From NCBI GenBank assembly GCA_030630685.1, contig DAOVMN010000038.1, positions 1-10,699 of the forward strand: a stretch of 10,699 bases of DNA, written 5' to 3'. Positions 1 to 6,598 of this stretch are shown here, in pieces (within the stretch, counting starts at the first letter, position 1; each line of letters begins with the position of its first letter). The notes under the pieces were generated by a model that saw only the letters and a list, made by a program, of their open reading frames with translations, ran no database searches and was not told the DNA's origin. The translations under genes and the position numbers were made by a program. Origin of the DNA: Thermoplasmata archaeon. GTDB lineage: Archaea > Thermoplasmatota > DAOVMN01.

Positions 1-1044
1 GTCGGTCTTGAGGTGGATTATGAAGAGGCAAATTTCTCGGTAACCTGGAAAATCGCCGATCTGGATCCAGAAGAGCCAATAACTCTAAACCCAATATTCA
101 TGGAAATTGGAGAGCCAAAGAGAGCCGCCATCACAATAACATCCAATGATGATACTGAAGGTGAATTTAAATTCACAATCACAGTAACCACCCCAGAGAA
201 TGACGACCCCCCCAACGGACACAAATGTGTGGAACCTAAAGTGATAGTTAAAGCAGTCATAGAAAATGGAAACGGTGGTGAAGTCCCTGACCCAGAGGAG
301 GAAAAGGATTTCCCCATCGTGATCGTGGGAAGTGTGCTGGGCAGTGCCATTGCCGTAATGGTCGGCCTGTTCTGGTTCTTTGTGCTCAAGCAGGAAGAGG
401 AAGGTTGGGCTGCCGGGGAAGGCTGGGGTGCCGAGGGAGGATGGGGTGCTGAGGAGGCCTGGGGAGCCGGGGAGGAGAGCTTCGTCCCGATGGCTTCGGC
501 CGAGGCGTTCGAGACCCCGATCACCGCAAGGGCCCCTGCACCAAGACTCGCGCCTGCTCCCAGGCCCGCTGGGCCGGTGCACCTGAAGTGCCCGAGCTGC
601 AAAACCGGTATCAAGATCTCGAATCCAAAGCGCCCGCTCACCATAGCCTGTCCCAAGTGCCGGACCAAATTCACTATAAAAGGACCTGCCCCCGCAAGGG
701 CTCCCGTTCCACCCGCCCCCGTAAGGGCCCCTGCACCAAGACCCGCGCCTGCTCCCAGGCCCGCAGGGCCGGTGCACGTGAAGTGCCCGAGCTGCAAAAC
801 CGGTATCAAGATCTCGAATCCAAAGCGCCCTCTTACCATAGCCTGTCCCAAGTGCCGGACCAAATTCACTATAAAAGGACCCGCCCCTGCAAGGGCCCCT
901 GCTCCACGCGCACCTGCCCCCAGGGCTGCCGGAGGTGCCCTGATCACCTGTCCTAAATGTACCACCAAGTTCAGGGTCAGGAATCCCGCAAGGCCACTTA
1001 CGGTCGCCTGCCCAAGATGTAAAGTGCGCCTAAATCTAAAGTGA
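1..1044 (+). CDS. Membrane-anchored surface protein with three cytoplasmic zinc ribbons (5' partial)
   Basis: The frame is open from base 1, so the N-terminus lies outside the window; residues are counted from base 1. Residues 1-95 look like a beta-rich, Ig/CARDB-like extracellular domain, followed by an acidic stretch. One hydrophobic segment at about 104-129 (FPIVIVGSVLGSA...) is followed by Lys, which suggests the C-terminus is cytoplasmic. Then comes a Gly/Trp/Ala/Glu-rich stretch with repeated GWGAE-type units, and Pro-Ala-Arg linkers separating three zinc ribbons: C197/C200/C217/C220, C262/C265/C282/C285 and C317/C320/C337/C340. All three have the form CX2C-X16-CX2C. The first two ribbons plus linker are almost identical (195-bp duplication). 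The architecture resembles large secreted proteins of Thermoplasmatota-type archaea (recalled, not searched). The ribbons may bind nucleic acid or protein; I cannot assign a function. It ends with TGA, 22 bp before the likely rpe start. Confidence 0.8.
   Translation, partial: VGLEVDYEEANFSVTWKIADLDPEEPITLNPIFMEIGEPKRAAITITSNDDTEGEFKFTITVTTPENDDPPNGHKCVEPKVIVKAVIENGNGGEVPDPEEEKDFPIVIVGSVLGSAIAVMVGLFWFFVLKQEEEGWAAGEGWGAEGGWGAEEAWGAGEESFVPMASAEAFETPITARAPAPRLAPAPRPAGPVHLKCPSCKTGIKISNPKRPLTIACPKCRTKFTIKGPAPARAPVPPAPVRAPAPRPAPAPRPAGPVHVKCPSCKTGIKISNPKRPLTIACPKCRTKFTIKGPAPARAPAPRAPAPRAAGGALITCPKCTTKFRVRNPARPLTVACPRCKVRLNLK
528..917 (+). repeat. Two tandem 195-bp units encoding linker plus zinc ribbon
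   Basis: Bases 528-722 and 723-917 are near-identical at a constant 195-bp offset (65 codons). For example, CGAGCTGCAAAACCGGTAT occurs in both. Synonymous and non-synonymous differences are few, so the duplication is recent or maintained by gene conversion. A third, diverged ribbon follows at about 949-1044. The unit is a whole number of codons, so ribbons can be gained or lost without breaking the frame. Confidence 0.85.
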
Positions 1045-1074
1045 TTAGAATGTCAAGGTGATTAGAATGCCAAG
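1041..1074 (+). repeat. 17-bp tandem duplication across the rpe start
   Basis: GTGATTAGAATGTCAAG (1041-1057) is followed directly by GTGATTAGAATGCCAAG (1058-1074), with one mismatch. The first copy carries the upstream gene's TGA (1042-1044). The second carries the likely rpe ATG (1067). The junction AAGGTGATT (1054-1062) also makes the apparent ribosome binding site. Confidence 0.85.
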
Positions 1075-1756
1075 GGAACATGGAATAATGTTCGCCCCAT
1101 CCATCCTCTCAGCGGATCACGGGAATCTCATGGCCGATATCCGGAAGGTAAGGAAGGCGGAATATCTGCACATCGATGTGATGGACGGGCATTTCGTTCC
1201 AGAGATCACCATTGGCCCCAGGGTGGTAAAGGCAATAAAAAGATATCTTGAAGAGGAAAACGTCCGGCAGAGACTGGATGCACACCTGATGGTAACGAAT
1301 CCCGGACTCCAGATCGATAAGTTCGTTCTATCAGGAGCGGATATTATTACTGTACACGCCGAGGTGACCGGGCATCTTCACCGACTTCTTGGCCGGATCA
1401 GGGAATTAGGAGCGATGGCGGGTGTTGCCCTTAATCCGGCCACCCCGCTTTCTTTCATCGAGGAGGTTGTAGAGGACCTCGATCTTCTCCTTATCATGAC
1501 CGTCAACCCGGGTTACGGTGGACAAAGCTTTATTCCCACCATGCTTCCCAAGATCGAAAGGGCCTCAAGGTTGCTGAAAAAGGAGAATCCTCACGCTATC
1601 TTAGAGGTGGATGGAGGGGTTAACGTGAACAATGTGTCCCTTATTGTTGATGCGGGTGCGGAGCTTCTTGTGGCGGGCTCTGCTGTATTTAATTCCGATC
1701 CGGAGAAGAGTCTTGAGGACCTGCGCAGGGCGGCTAAGGGAGAACCAAAGGAGTGA
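1067..1756 (+). CDS. rpe: Ribulose-phosphate 3-epimerase
   Basis: Interconverts D-ribulose 5-phosphate and D-xylulose 5-phosphate in the non-oxidative pentose phosphate pathway; a cytoplasmic TIM barrel with a divalent metal. The 229-residue protein has every family motif. APSILSAD is at 10-17. The metal ligands are H35 and D37 in HIDVMDG, H73 in DAHLMV and D182 in EVDGGV. The phosphate-binding loop VNPGYGGQSF is at 146-155, and AGSAVF lies near the end. Length is normal. I chose ATG 1067 because AAGGTGATT at 1054-1062 is a good archaeal ribosome binding site at proper spacing; in-frame GTG 1058 and ATG 1088 are alternatives. It is followed after 7 bp by rnp4, so the two are very likely co-transcribed. 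Identification is confident. Confidence 0.93.
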   Translation: MPREHGIMFAPSILSADHGNLMADIRKVRKAEYLHIDVMDGHFVPEITIGPRVVKAIKRYLEEENVRQRLDAHLMVTNPGLQIDKFVLSGADIITVHAEVTGHLHRLLGRIRELGAMAGVALNPATPLSFIEEVVEDLDLLLIMTVNPGYGGQSFIPTMLPKIERASRLLKKENPHAILEVDGGVNVNNVSLIVDAGAELLVAGSAVFNSDPEKSLEDLRRAAKGEPKE

Positions 1757-1763
1757 CGGTCAG

Positions 1764-2114
1764 ATGGGAAGGCGGGGACGCAGGACCAAGGAGATGGTGG
1801 AGATTGCGAAGAAGAGGATCGACGTACTTTTTTCCTTGGCCCAGAAGATGGCAGAAGAGGGAAATATAGGATTCTCGGACAGATATGTAGATCTGGCATT
1901 CAAGATCGGAACAAGATACAATGTGAGGATACCGGGCAGATATCGAAGCCTGTATTGCCGGAGTTGTCATTCCTATCTTCTTTCTGGAACAAGCTCGAGG
2001 GCCCGCCTTAACACAGGAAAGCTCACGGTCACCTGCCTGCGCTGCGGACATTGCTATCGCCACCCTTACCTCAAGGAAAAAAAGGCCAAGCGTGGAGGGA
2101 CGAGGATTGCATAA
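1764..2114 (+). CDS. rnp4: RNase P protein component 4 (Rpp21/Rnp4 family)
   Basis: A protein subunit of archaeal RNase P, the ribonucleoprotein that removes 5' leaders from pre-tRNA. In the family, Rpp21 pairs with Rpp29 and contacts the specificity domain of the RNA. The 116-residue product has a basic N-terminus, an N-terminal helical half (about 8-50) and a zinc ribbon with ligands C65/C68 and C91/C94 in YCRSCHSYL and TCLRCGHCYRHPY, ending in a Lys/Arg-rich tail. Size and layout match the family. The start ATG 1764 follows GGAGTGA at 1750-1756, which overlaps the rpe stop; upstream extension of the frame would run deep into rpe. It lies between rpe and the JAMM gene on the same strand, probably in one operon. 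Confidence 0.9.
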   Translation: MGRRGRRTKEMVEIAKKRIDVLFSLAQKMAEEGNIGFSDRYVDLAFKIGTRYNVRIPGRYRSLYCRSCHSYLLSGTSSRARLNTGKLTVTCLRCGHCYRHPYLKEKKAKRGGTRIA

Positions 2115-2154
2115 TCCCCAACACGGAAAACTGGTATTCTCTTATTGCTCACTC

Positions 2155-3063
2155 ATGGACATCATAAGACACACCCTTCGTTTTACAGTACATGTAAAGG
2201 AATCCTTGGAGGTCAGGGGTGTGCTCACGGGGACGAGAGATTCGGAGAGGATCAAAGTGCTAGGGGCGATGCCCATATCCCATACAGATGAACTCGAATC
2301 CCCACTCGATGAGGAGTTCTTCGAAAAGGTTGAGAAATACCAGAATAAGAATGATGTCGAGATCATGGGATGGTATCACTCCCACCCCAACAGAAGCCCC
2401 TCTTTTACACAAAAGGACAGACTGAATCATCATGCCTTCCTTTCAAGGTTTCCGGACACAATAGCCCTGATAATCGATCCGCTCATGATAGGAACCGGGG
2501 TGCCATTCACTCACCTCATGCGGGTGTTCACACTTTCCTACCCAGAGATGGGCGGCAAATCCCCGGCCATGGAGCTCGATAAAATCAAGGTTCGTGCGGA
2601 GTTCGGGGGTGTTGTGAAAAGTCTCGTGGAGATGGTAGAGCTCAGTAAAAGGAGACAGCCCCCCATTCTGGAGTTTGGGGAGGACTCGGACATAACTAAA
2701 ACGCGAAGAGTGAAGAAAGTGGAAAATGGGCGGCAGGGGGAAGGTTCCAGCAACCTAAAGGCAATAGAATCCTTCTCTTCAATGGTGCTTAAAGAGAAGG
2801 TCCAATTGGCGAGAATAAAAAAAGGAATGGACTCCCGGAAAGGGTTGGATGTCACCAGGCTCACCAAGGAAATGAGGACTCTGAAAATATCGCAGATCTC
2901 CCTTTCCGAGAAGATAGACCACCGAATACATCGCACCACCGATGTCCAGGCAAAGATCGCTCTCTGCAGAATAAGGGATTCACTCACCCGGGACATGAGG
3001 CGGCTGGAGGCCCTGATAGACGAGCAGTATATCAGCACCCTTGCGGAATTGACAAGGATGTGA
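2155..3063 (+). CDS. JAMM/MPN+ metalloprotease, Rpn11-like, with helical C-terminal extension
   Basis: Predicted zinc isopeptidase or protease of the JAMM family (Rpn11, CSN5, archaeal JAMM1), which cleaves ubiquitin-like modifiers. Counting from ATG 2155, the catalytic Glu is E19 (EVRGVLTG) and the zinc motif is H75-S-H77-P...T85-Q-K-D88, read as GWYHSHPNRSPSFTQKD. It is followed by an Rpn11-like IALIIDP strand. The residue normally Ser in HxH-X7-S-X2-D is Thr here. The JAMM fold occupies about 1-135. The remaining ~165 residues are charged and helical with coiled-coil character and are unrecognised; they might recruit a partner. The protein is 302 residues. In-frame GTG 2092 would add 21 residues and overlap rnp4 by 23 bp; ATG 2155 fits the domain start better, though it has no obvious ribosome binding site. 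The substrate is unknown. Confidence 0.82.
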   Translation: MDIIRHTLRFTVHVKESLEVRGVLTGTRDSERIKVLGAMPISHTDELESPLDEEFFEKVEKYQNKNDVEIMGWYHSHPNRSPSFTQKDRLNHHAFLSRFPDTIALIIDPLMIGTGVPFTHLMRVFTLSYPEMGGKSPAMELDKIKVRAEFGGVVKSLVEMVELSKRRQPPILEFGEDSDITKTRRVKKVENGRQGEGSSNLKAIESFSSMVLKEKVQLARIKKGMDSRKGLDVTRLTKEMRTLKISQISLSEKIDHRIHRTTDVQAKIALCRIRDSLTRDMRRLEALIDEQYISTLAELTRM

Positions 3064-3080
3064 TTGGTTCCCTCAGTAAA

Positions 3081-3090
3081 ATTATTATAT
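3081..3090 (+). promoter_or_regulatory. TATA box of the flavoprotein gene
   Basis: ATTATTATAT in the 69-bp gap after the JAMM stop. A start of transcription about 26 bp downstream (near 3112) would give a leader of about 20 nt containing the ribosome binding site AGGAGG at 3121-3126. This suggests separate transcription from the upstream operon. Confidence 0.5.
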
Positions 3091-3132
3091 TCGGGGCAGC
3101 CACTACCTACTTTGTATCAAAGGAGGACGGTC

Positions 3133-4086
3133 ATGAACGAAGAGTCAAATCGAAAGGATGTAATCATTGTCGGTGGAGGGATCGCCGGACTAACAGCCGC
3201 AATGCACACCTCCCTCATGTCACTGAACAGTGTAATCATCGAGAAATCACCTTACATGGGCCAGATACCCGAATCGATCCTAAGAAAGAACTACCCGGGG
3301 CTCAGAAACATAAAAGGCGGAGACCTGGCCAGAGATATTGAAGCACAGGCAAAGAGAGATTTCTCTGTGGACATCAAGAGGGAAGAGGTCATTGATGTGG
3401 TGATGGATAGAACTGCCATCCCTTATCGTTTCCTTGTGAAAACAGACTATGGCCATTACCTTTCCAAGGCCCTGATCCTTGCCACGGGCTCCCGACCCCG
3501 GCATTTAAATGTCGAAGGCACCTCCCTCGATGGGGCAACCTATCATCCGGTCTATGATTCCCAGGAGTTTAATGGAAAGGATGTTGTGATCGTTGGTGCC
3601 AGAGATCCATCTATTCAATTTGCATGCTGGTTGAGGGGAAAGGCAAGGTCTGTTACCCTTGTGGAAGAAGCAGGCACACCTCCCGCCTCTCCAATGAGTC
3701 TGAACGATCTTAATGACATCATGAAAAAAAGAGCGGTACCAGTGAAATTATTTACCAAACACACAGTGGAAGCACTCAGGGGATCGGAGAGGGTGGAGAA
3801 GGTTGCCGTGAGGAATATAGAAACAGGCGAAAAAAGCGAGATCCCCGCAGGAGCGGTAATCATCAGCATCGGAAGGATTCCAAATTCAAAGCTCGCCGAG
3901 AAATTGGGATGCGAAATCGATAAGAATGGCTTTGTGGTAGTGAATCGGGAACAAAAGACGGCATTGGATGGGGTCTTCGCTGCAGGTGACGTGGCAGGGA
4001 TTGTATTCAATGCGATAAAGTCCGCGGGCGAGGGATGCGTTGCAGGGCTAAAAGCAGCGGAATACCTCAAGACCGGGCTGTGGTAG
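3133..4086 (+). CDS. Thioredoxin reductase-like FAD flavoprotein lacking the CxxC
   Basis: A 317-residue pyridine nucleotide-disulfide oxidoreductase of thioredoxin-reductase size. The FAD site is intact: VIIVGGGIAGLTAA at 10-23, ILATGSRPR at 115-123 and GVFAAGDVAG near the C-terminus, followed by the typical SAGEGCVAGLKAAEYL. Two active features are missing. Where the family has CATCDG, this protein reads H138-P-V-Y141-D-S, so there is no redox dithiol. The NADPH-binding GxGxxA/G motif reads G155-A-R-D-P-S. It therefore cannot reduce thioredoxin in the classical way. It could be a ferredoxin-NAD(P) reductase-like enzyme, or take electrons from another partner. Start ATG 3133 is fixed by AGGAGG at 3121-3126; an earlier in-frame TTG would only add a non-conserved tail. 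It converges on alaX with a 20-bp overlap. Confidence 0.85.
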   Translation: MNEESNRKDVIIVGGGIAGLTAAMHTSLMSLNSVIIEKSPYMGQIPESILRKNYPGLRNIKGGDLARDIEAQAKRDFSVDIKREEVIDVVMDRTAIPYRFLVKTDYGHYLSKALILATGSRPRHLNVEGTSLDGATYHPVYDSQEFNGKDVVIVGARDPSIQFACWLRGKARSVTLVEEAGTPPASPMSLNDLNDIMKKRAVPVKLFTKHTVEALRGSERVEKVAVRNIETGEKSEIPAGAVIISIGRIPNSKLAEKLGCEIDKNGFVVVNREQKTALDGVFAAGDVAGIVFNAIKSAGEGCVAGLKAAEYLKTGLW

Positions 4087-4843
4087 CACCGCCAGCGACA
4101 AGTTCGTAGGTGATTCTCACTCTTCCTTTTCCCTTGGAACGCAGCTTGGTAATGTTAATTCCGCCTATCTCGCCGGTACTGCGGACGTGAGTGCCAGCAC
4201 ATGGGCACAGCTCCACCTCCTCGATCTTCACTATCCTGAGTTCCCGGATGGTTTTAGGGATAATGTGCAGGTTGCATCTATCCGCTTCCTTAGAGGCCTC
4301 GATCACCGAGCGCTTCTCAAAGAACACCTTGATCGGAGGGTTGACCCGAATGATGTCGTTGCACTGTTTCTCGATCTCCTCAGTATCCACTTTGTCAAGA
4401 GAAAGCGGAGAAAAGTCCACCCTCGATCGATCGGCATGGATCTGATTCCCAACGGTTGATGCCTGGTGGATGTTGTACACAATAGCGGATACCAGATGTT
4501 GGGCAGTGTGCATCTTCATGTGTGGGTAACGATTTTCCCAATCGAGAAATCCCTTTACTTTTAGGCCGGGTTCTATCCCGGTGAGGAGGGGGGAATCTCC
4601 GATATAATGCCTGATCTCATCCCGCTCGGTGACACGCACAACCCTTAGTTGTCCCTCTACCTGCGAATCCGGGTCCATCCATTGGAGGTATCCAATATCG
4701 GTGGGCTGCCCACCACCTTCCGGATAGAAGGCACTCCTGTCCAGAACAAGGTAGTTCCGTCCCTTGTCGTCTGTCTTTTTTATCCTGATATTTGCATCGA
4801 ATTCCTTGATGTAATTGCCTTCGATGTTGTCCATGAAGAGCAT
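4067..4843 (-). CDS. alaX: Alanyl-tRNA editing protein AlaX
   Basis: A free-standing editing enzyme homologous to the editing domain of alanyl-tRNA synthetase. It hydrolyses mischarged Ser- (or Gly-) tRNA(Ala). Counted from ATG 4843, the protein is 258 residues. It has an N-terminal AlaRS-like beta barrel with the Gly-rich motif FYPEGGGQP (39-47). The zinc-dependent catalytic domain has ligands H112 and H116 (HTAQH) and C215 and H219 (CAGTH). The size suggests the AlaX-M class, which has the Gly-rich motif but no oligomerisation domain. ATG 4843 aligns with the usual N-terminus and has AAAGGA six bases upstream. ATG 4864 is equally possible as a leaderless start, since a TATA-like box lies about 26 bp above it. 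Its 3' end overlaps the convergent flavoprotein gene by 20 bp. Confidence 0.92.
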   Translation of the reverse strand: MLFMDNIEGNYIKEFDANIRIKKTDDKGRNYLVLDRSAFYPEGGGQPTDIGYLQWMDPDSQVEGQLRVVRVTERDEIRHYIGDSPLLTGIEPGLKVKGFLDWENRYPHMKMHTAQHLVSAIVYNIHQASTVGNQIHADRSRVDFSPLSLDKVDTEEIEKQCNDIIRVNPPIKVFFEKRSVIEASKEADRCNLHIIPKTIRELRIVKIEEVELCPCAGTHVRSTGEIGGINITKLRSKGKGRVRITYELVAGGATTARS

Positions 4844-4886
4844 ATCGGTTCCTTTTACGAGCATGGGTGAGACACATGAGCAAGGG

Positions 4887-4894
4887 TATTTAAC
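4887..4894 (-). promoter_or_regulatory. TATA-like box of alaX
   Basis: Reads GTTAAATA on the minus strand. Its centre is about 26 bp from ATG 4864, so transcription could begin at or just after that codon, giving a leaderless mRNA or a ~20-nt leader for ATG 4843. Confidence 0.4.
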
Positions 4895-4920
4895 GGTTTC
4901 CTGTTAACAATCGAGTGCCT

Positions 4921-4925
4921 AAAAA
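4921..4925 (-). terminator. Possible T-run terminator after nop5
   Basis: The minus strand has a T5 run (GTGATTTTTAGG) about 80 bp past the nop5 stop. Archaeal terminators are often simple T-runs; five T's is weak. I see no gene or clear RNA in the rest of the 142-bp gap. Confidence 0.25.
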
Positions 4926-5006
4926 TCACGGGCAATCAGGGAAAACCATGTCCCCATGTCAAATTGACGGTGCCCAAACCTTGGAAGCGGATTGCGGGAT
5001 TATTGA

Positions 5007-5921
5007 TCATCTTATCTTTTCCATCCTGATCTCCAGGATCCGTTCCTCCACCGCACTTCTCAGGGCCTCTCCCTCGTCCCTTCCGGAATAATAATCGATC
5101 CTTGCGGCAATGGCGATCTTGCCAGATAGGGCACGCGCCACTTTCCCCCTCACCGATTTCCTGGACCCCCTGAGCCATGGATGCCGAAAGATTATACCAT
5201 GCTTTGGCATTCCCCTTCCAAATCTTCGAAATCTGAAGAAGGCGTTCTCTGCTCCCAATATCTGAATGGTGCTCGCAGGTAATCTGGCAAGCCGTTTCCT
5301 GGACCCTGCCAGCGCGATGAGCCGGGCACTTAGAAGCTCACCTATGAGGACGGAAAGGGTTGGATTCTTCTTTCGCATCACCTGTTCGATCTCGCCTGTT
5401 AGCCGTTCCTTGAACTCCTCCAGTGCCTGGATCATCTTTTTGAAATCCTGGAATATGTGTGCCGTTTCCCGGCGGGTGTAGGTCTTTTCCCATTCCATCT
5501 CCCGTTCTCTCAGCAGATTAAGGGTTTGATCCAGGTCGTTCAGTGCTCCAATCAGTTCGATGATCTCTCTTTCCTGCAGGACATGCGTAAGTTTACCCGA
5601 ATACACGATGAGCAATGCAGAATGGAGCAGGTCGGAGGAAATCTGGTAATCCCCGGGATGAATCGATTTACTGTCATGATGTGTCCCACTTTCTCCCTCC
5701 CCGACCATCACCGCATTCCCAAGCCTGAGCAGCCTCGGCTCATCGACCGTGATTTCTTGATAGAAAGAGGCGAGGCCTTTCTCCTCCTCCAGAACCTCGC
5801 CATCACGAACCATTTGATATCTGAGTGCTATCTCCTGAGCTCCCTGAGGGAATATTGAATAATCCACTACCTCGGTATTATCGAGTAAAAAACTTCCGAA
5901 CCATAGGGTTTTGAGAAACAT
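5007..5921 (-). CDS. nop5: Nop5/Nop56/Nop58-family C/D-box RNP core protein
   Basis: The scaffold protein of archaeal box C/D ribonucleoproteins. It binds L7Ae and guide RNA through the Nop domain and recruits fibrillarin for 2'-O-methylation of rRNA and tRNA. The product is 304 residues. The N-terminal domain (1-115) is the expected fibrillarin-binding part, a charged coiled coil lies at about 115-185, and the Nop domain spans 190-280. The Nop domain shows the signatures IGELLSARLIALAGS, ILGAENAFFRF, PKHGIIFRHPWL and RALSGKIAIAARIDYYSG. It is shorter than many archaeal Nop5 proteins, and the C-terminus lacks a long Lys-rich tail. Start ATG 5921 is preceded by GAGAGG at suitable spacing; an earlier in-frame start at 5984 would overlap the HD gene. 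Fibrillarin is not adjacent in this window. It follows the HD gene by 25 bp, presumably as one transcript. Confidence 0.87.
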   Translation of the reverse strand: MFLKTLWFGSFLLDNTEVVDYSIFPQGAQEIALRYQMVRDGEVLEEEKGLASFYQEITVDEPRLLRLGNAVMVGEGESGTHHDSKSIHPGDYQISSDLLHSALLIVYSGKLTHVLQEREIIELIGALNDLDQTLNLLREREMEWEKTYTRRETAHIFQDFKKMIQALEEFKERLTGEIEQVMRKKNPTLSVLIGELLSARLIALAGSRKRLARLPASTIQILGAENAFFRFRRFGRGMPKHGIIFRHPWLRGSRKSVRGKVARALSGKIAIAARIDYYSGRDEGEALRSAVEERILEIRMEKIR

Positions 5922-5946
5922 ATCTTTGCCTCTCTCACATGATTTT

Positions 5947-6480
5947 TTAACTTTTTGTAAGCTCGTCGAGGTCCATTCCTGCAAGCTCCGAAAGCTTGTT
6001 GTGGAGATTGATGACCCTTCGTGCTACCTTGTACTGCTCTTCGTCGATGAACTTTCGGATATACTCCTCTATCCCGATGCGCTCGGTGTCATCGATGAGG
6101 TTGTCCGCATGGGCCACGATCTTCTCCTCGATGCTCTGGGGGATGTAATTACCCGGGGTTATTCCGAGTTCCTTGGCATCATCCTCTGTGAGCCCGGCTC
6201 CGATATGGTTCGTAATGATATTCTGGAGGGATTCCGGGAGTTCCAGTTCTTTGGCCATCTCCCCGCCGATAATGCCATGGTCGATACCGTGACTCTTTAT
6301 CCGTCCGAGGTCGTGCAGAAGTGCTCCAGCCTCCACGAGATCATGATTGGTTTCCACGATGAGCTCGGCGATCTCCAGTGCCAGTTTCGCAACGGCCTCG
6401 GCGTGATCGATCAGTTCCTGGGGAGCCCCGGCGTCCTTGAGAATCTGTATGCATTCCTCGTGTGTGGGTATGGCATCCAT
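5947..6480 (-). CDS. HD-domain protein (TIGR00295/HDIG-like)
   Basis: A 177-residue predicted metal-dependent phosphohydrolase of the HD superfamily. Visible ligands are H26, H56-D57 (LLHDLGRIKSHG), H92 (NHIGAG) and D126 (AHADNLID), the standard H...HD...H...D pattern. The signature resembles the archaeal TIGR00295 family, whose domain I recall being joined in some archaea to the tRNA C56 2'-O-methyltransferase aTrm56; that link is from memory. The substrate is unknown. Start ATG 6480 has GGAGG (6487-6491 on the minus strand) six bases upstream and a strong TATA box. It is the first gene of an apparent operon with nop5, which hints at a role linked to RNA modification, but this is inference. 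Confidence 0.85.
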   Translation of the reverse strand: MDAIPTHEECIQILKDAGAPQELIDHAEAVAKLALEIAELIVETNHDLVEAGALLHDLGRIKSHGIDHGIIGGEMAKELELPESLQNIITNHIGAGLTEDDAKELGITPGNYIPQSIEEKIVAHADNLIDDTERIGIEEYIRKFIDEEQYKVARRVINLHNKLSELAGMDLDELTKS

Positions 6481-6497
6481 TCATGTCCTCCGGTCTA

Positions 6498-6515
6498 ATT
6501 TGGTGTCATTTGGTG
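6498..6515 (-). repeat. Direct repeat CACCAAAT x2 at the HD-gene transcription start
   Basis: On the minus strand CACCAAAT-GA-CACCAAAT, a repeat with a 10-bp period (one helical turn), lies between the TATA box and the ribosome binding site. A related CACCAAAA lies at 9179-9186, just upstream of the LsrF-like gene's TATA box. It could be an operator; unproven. Confidence 0.4.
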
Positions 6516-6522
6516 CGTTTGT

Positions 6523-6538
6523 ATTTAATATATTAAAT
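6523..6538 (-). promoter_or_regulatory. Palindromic TATA box of the HD-nop5 operon
   Basis: ATTTAATATATTAAAT is a perfect 16-bp palindrome. Its centre is about 50 bp from ATG 6480; a start near 6504 gives a ~24-nt leader with GGAGG. Being symmetric, it could in principle fire either way. Confidence 0.6.
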
Positions 6539-6554
6539 TATTCCAGTTTAAAGT

Positions 6555-6563
6555 GCACCTTTG
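6555..6563 (+). repeat. Target-site duplication, left copy
   Basis: GCACCTTTG, identical to 9165-9173 in the same orientation, just outside the inverted repeat. It sits within a near-palindrome, AAAGTGCACCTTT (6550-6562). Confidence 0.75.
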
Positions 6564-6570
6564 CCATAGC

Positions 6571-6589
6571 ATCAAGATAGGCTTGGATT
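6571..6589 (+). repeat. Left terminal inverted repeat (19-bp perfect core)
   Basis: ATCAAGATAGGCTTGGATT, the exact reverse complement of 9140-9158. It lies only 9 bp past the transposase stop codon. Confidence 0.95.
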
Positions 6590-6598
6590 GTATAATCA

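Noticed and set aside
18..968. Long minus-strand open frame opposite the zinc-ribbon protein gene (316 codons).
   Set aside because: It is a shadow: its repeats mirror the duplicated, G+C-rich plus-strand gene, and the plus frame has ordered zinc ribbons and a membrane segment.
4865..5006. A possible C/D-box guide RNA between alaX and nop5 (fragments resembling TGATG and CTGA).
   Set aside because: No ordered C-D'-C'-D box set with correct spacing could be found on either strand.
5911..6498. 195-codon plus-strand open frame opposite the HD gene.
   Set aside because: The minus strand carries a complete HD motif set with promoter and ribosome binding site; the plus translation shows no motif.
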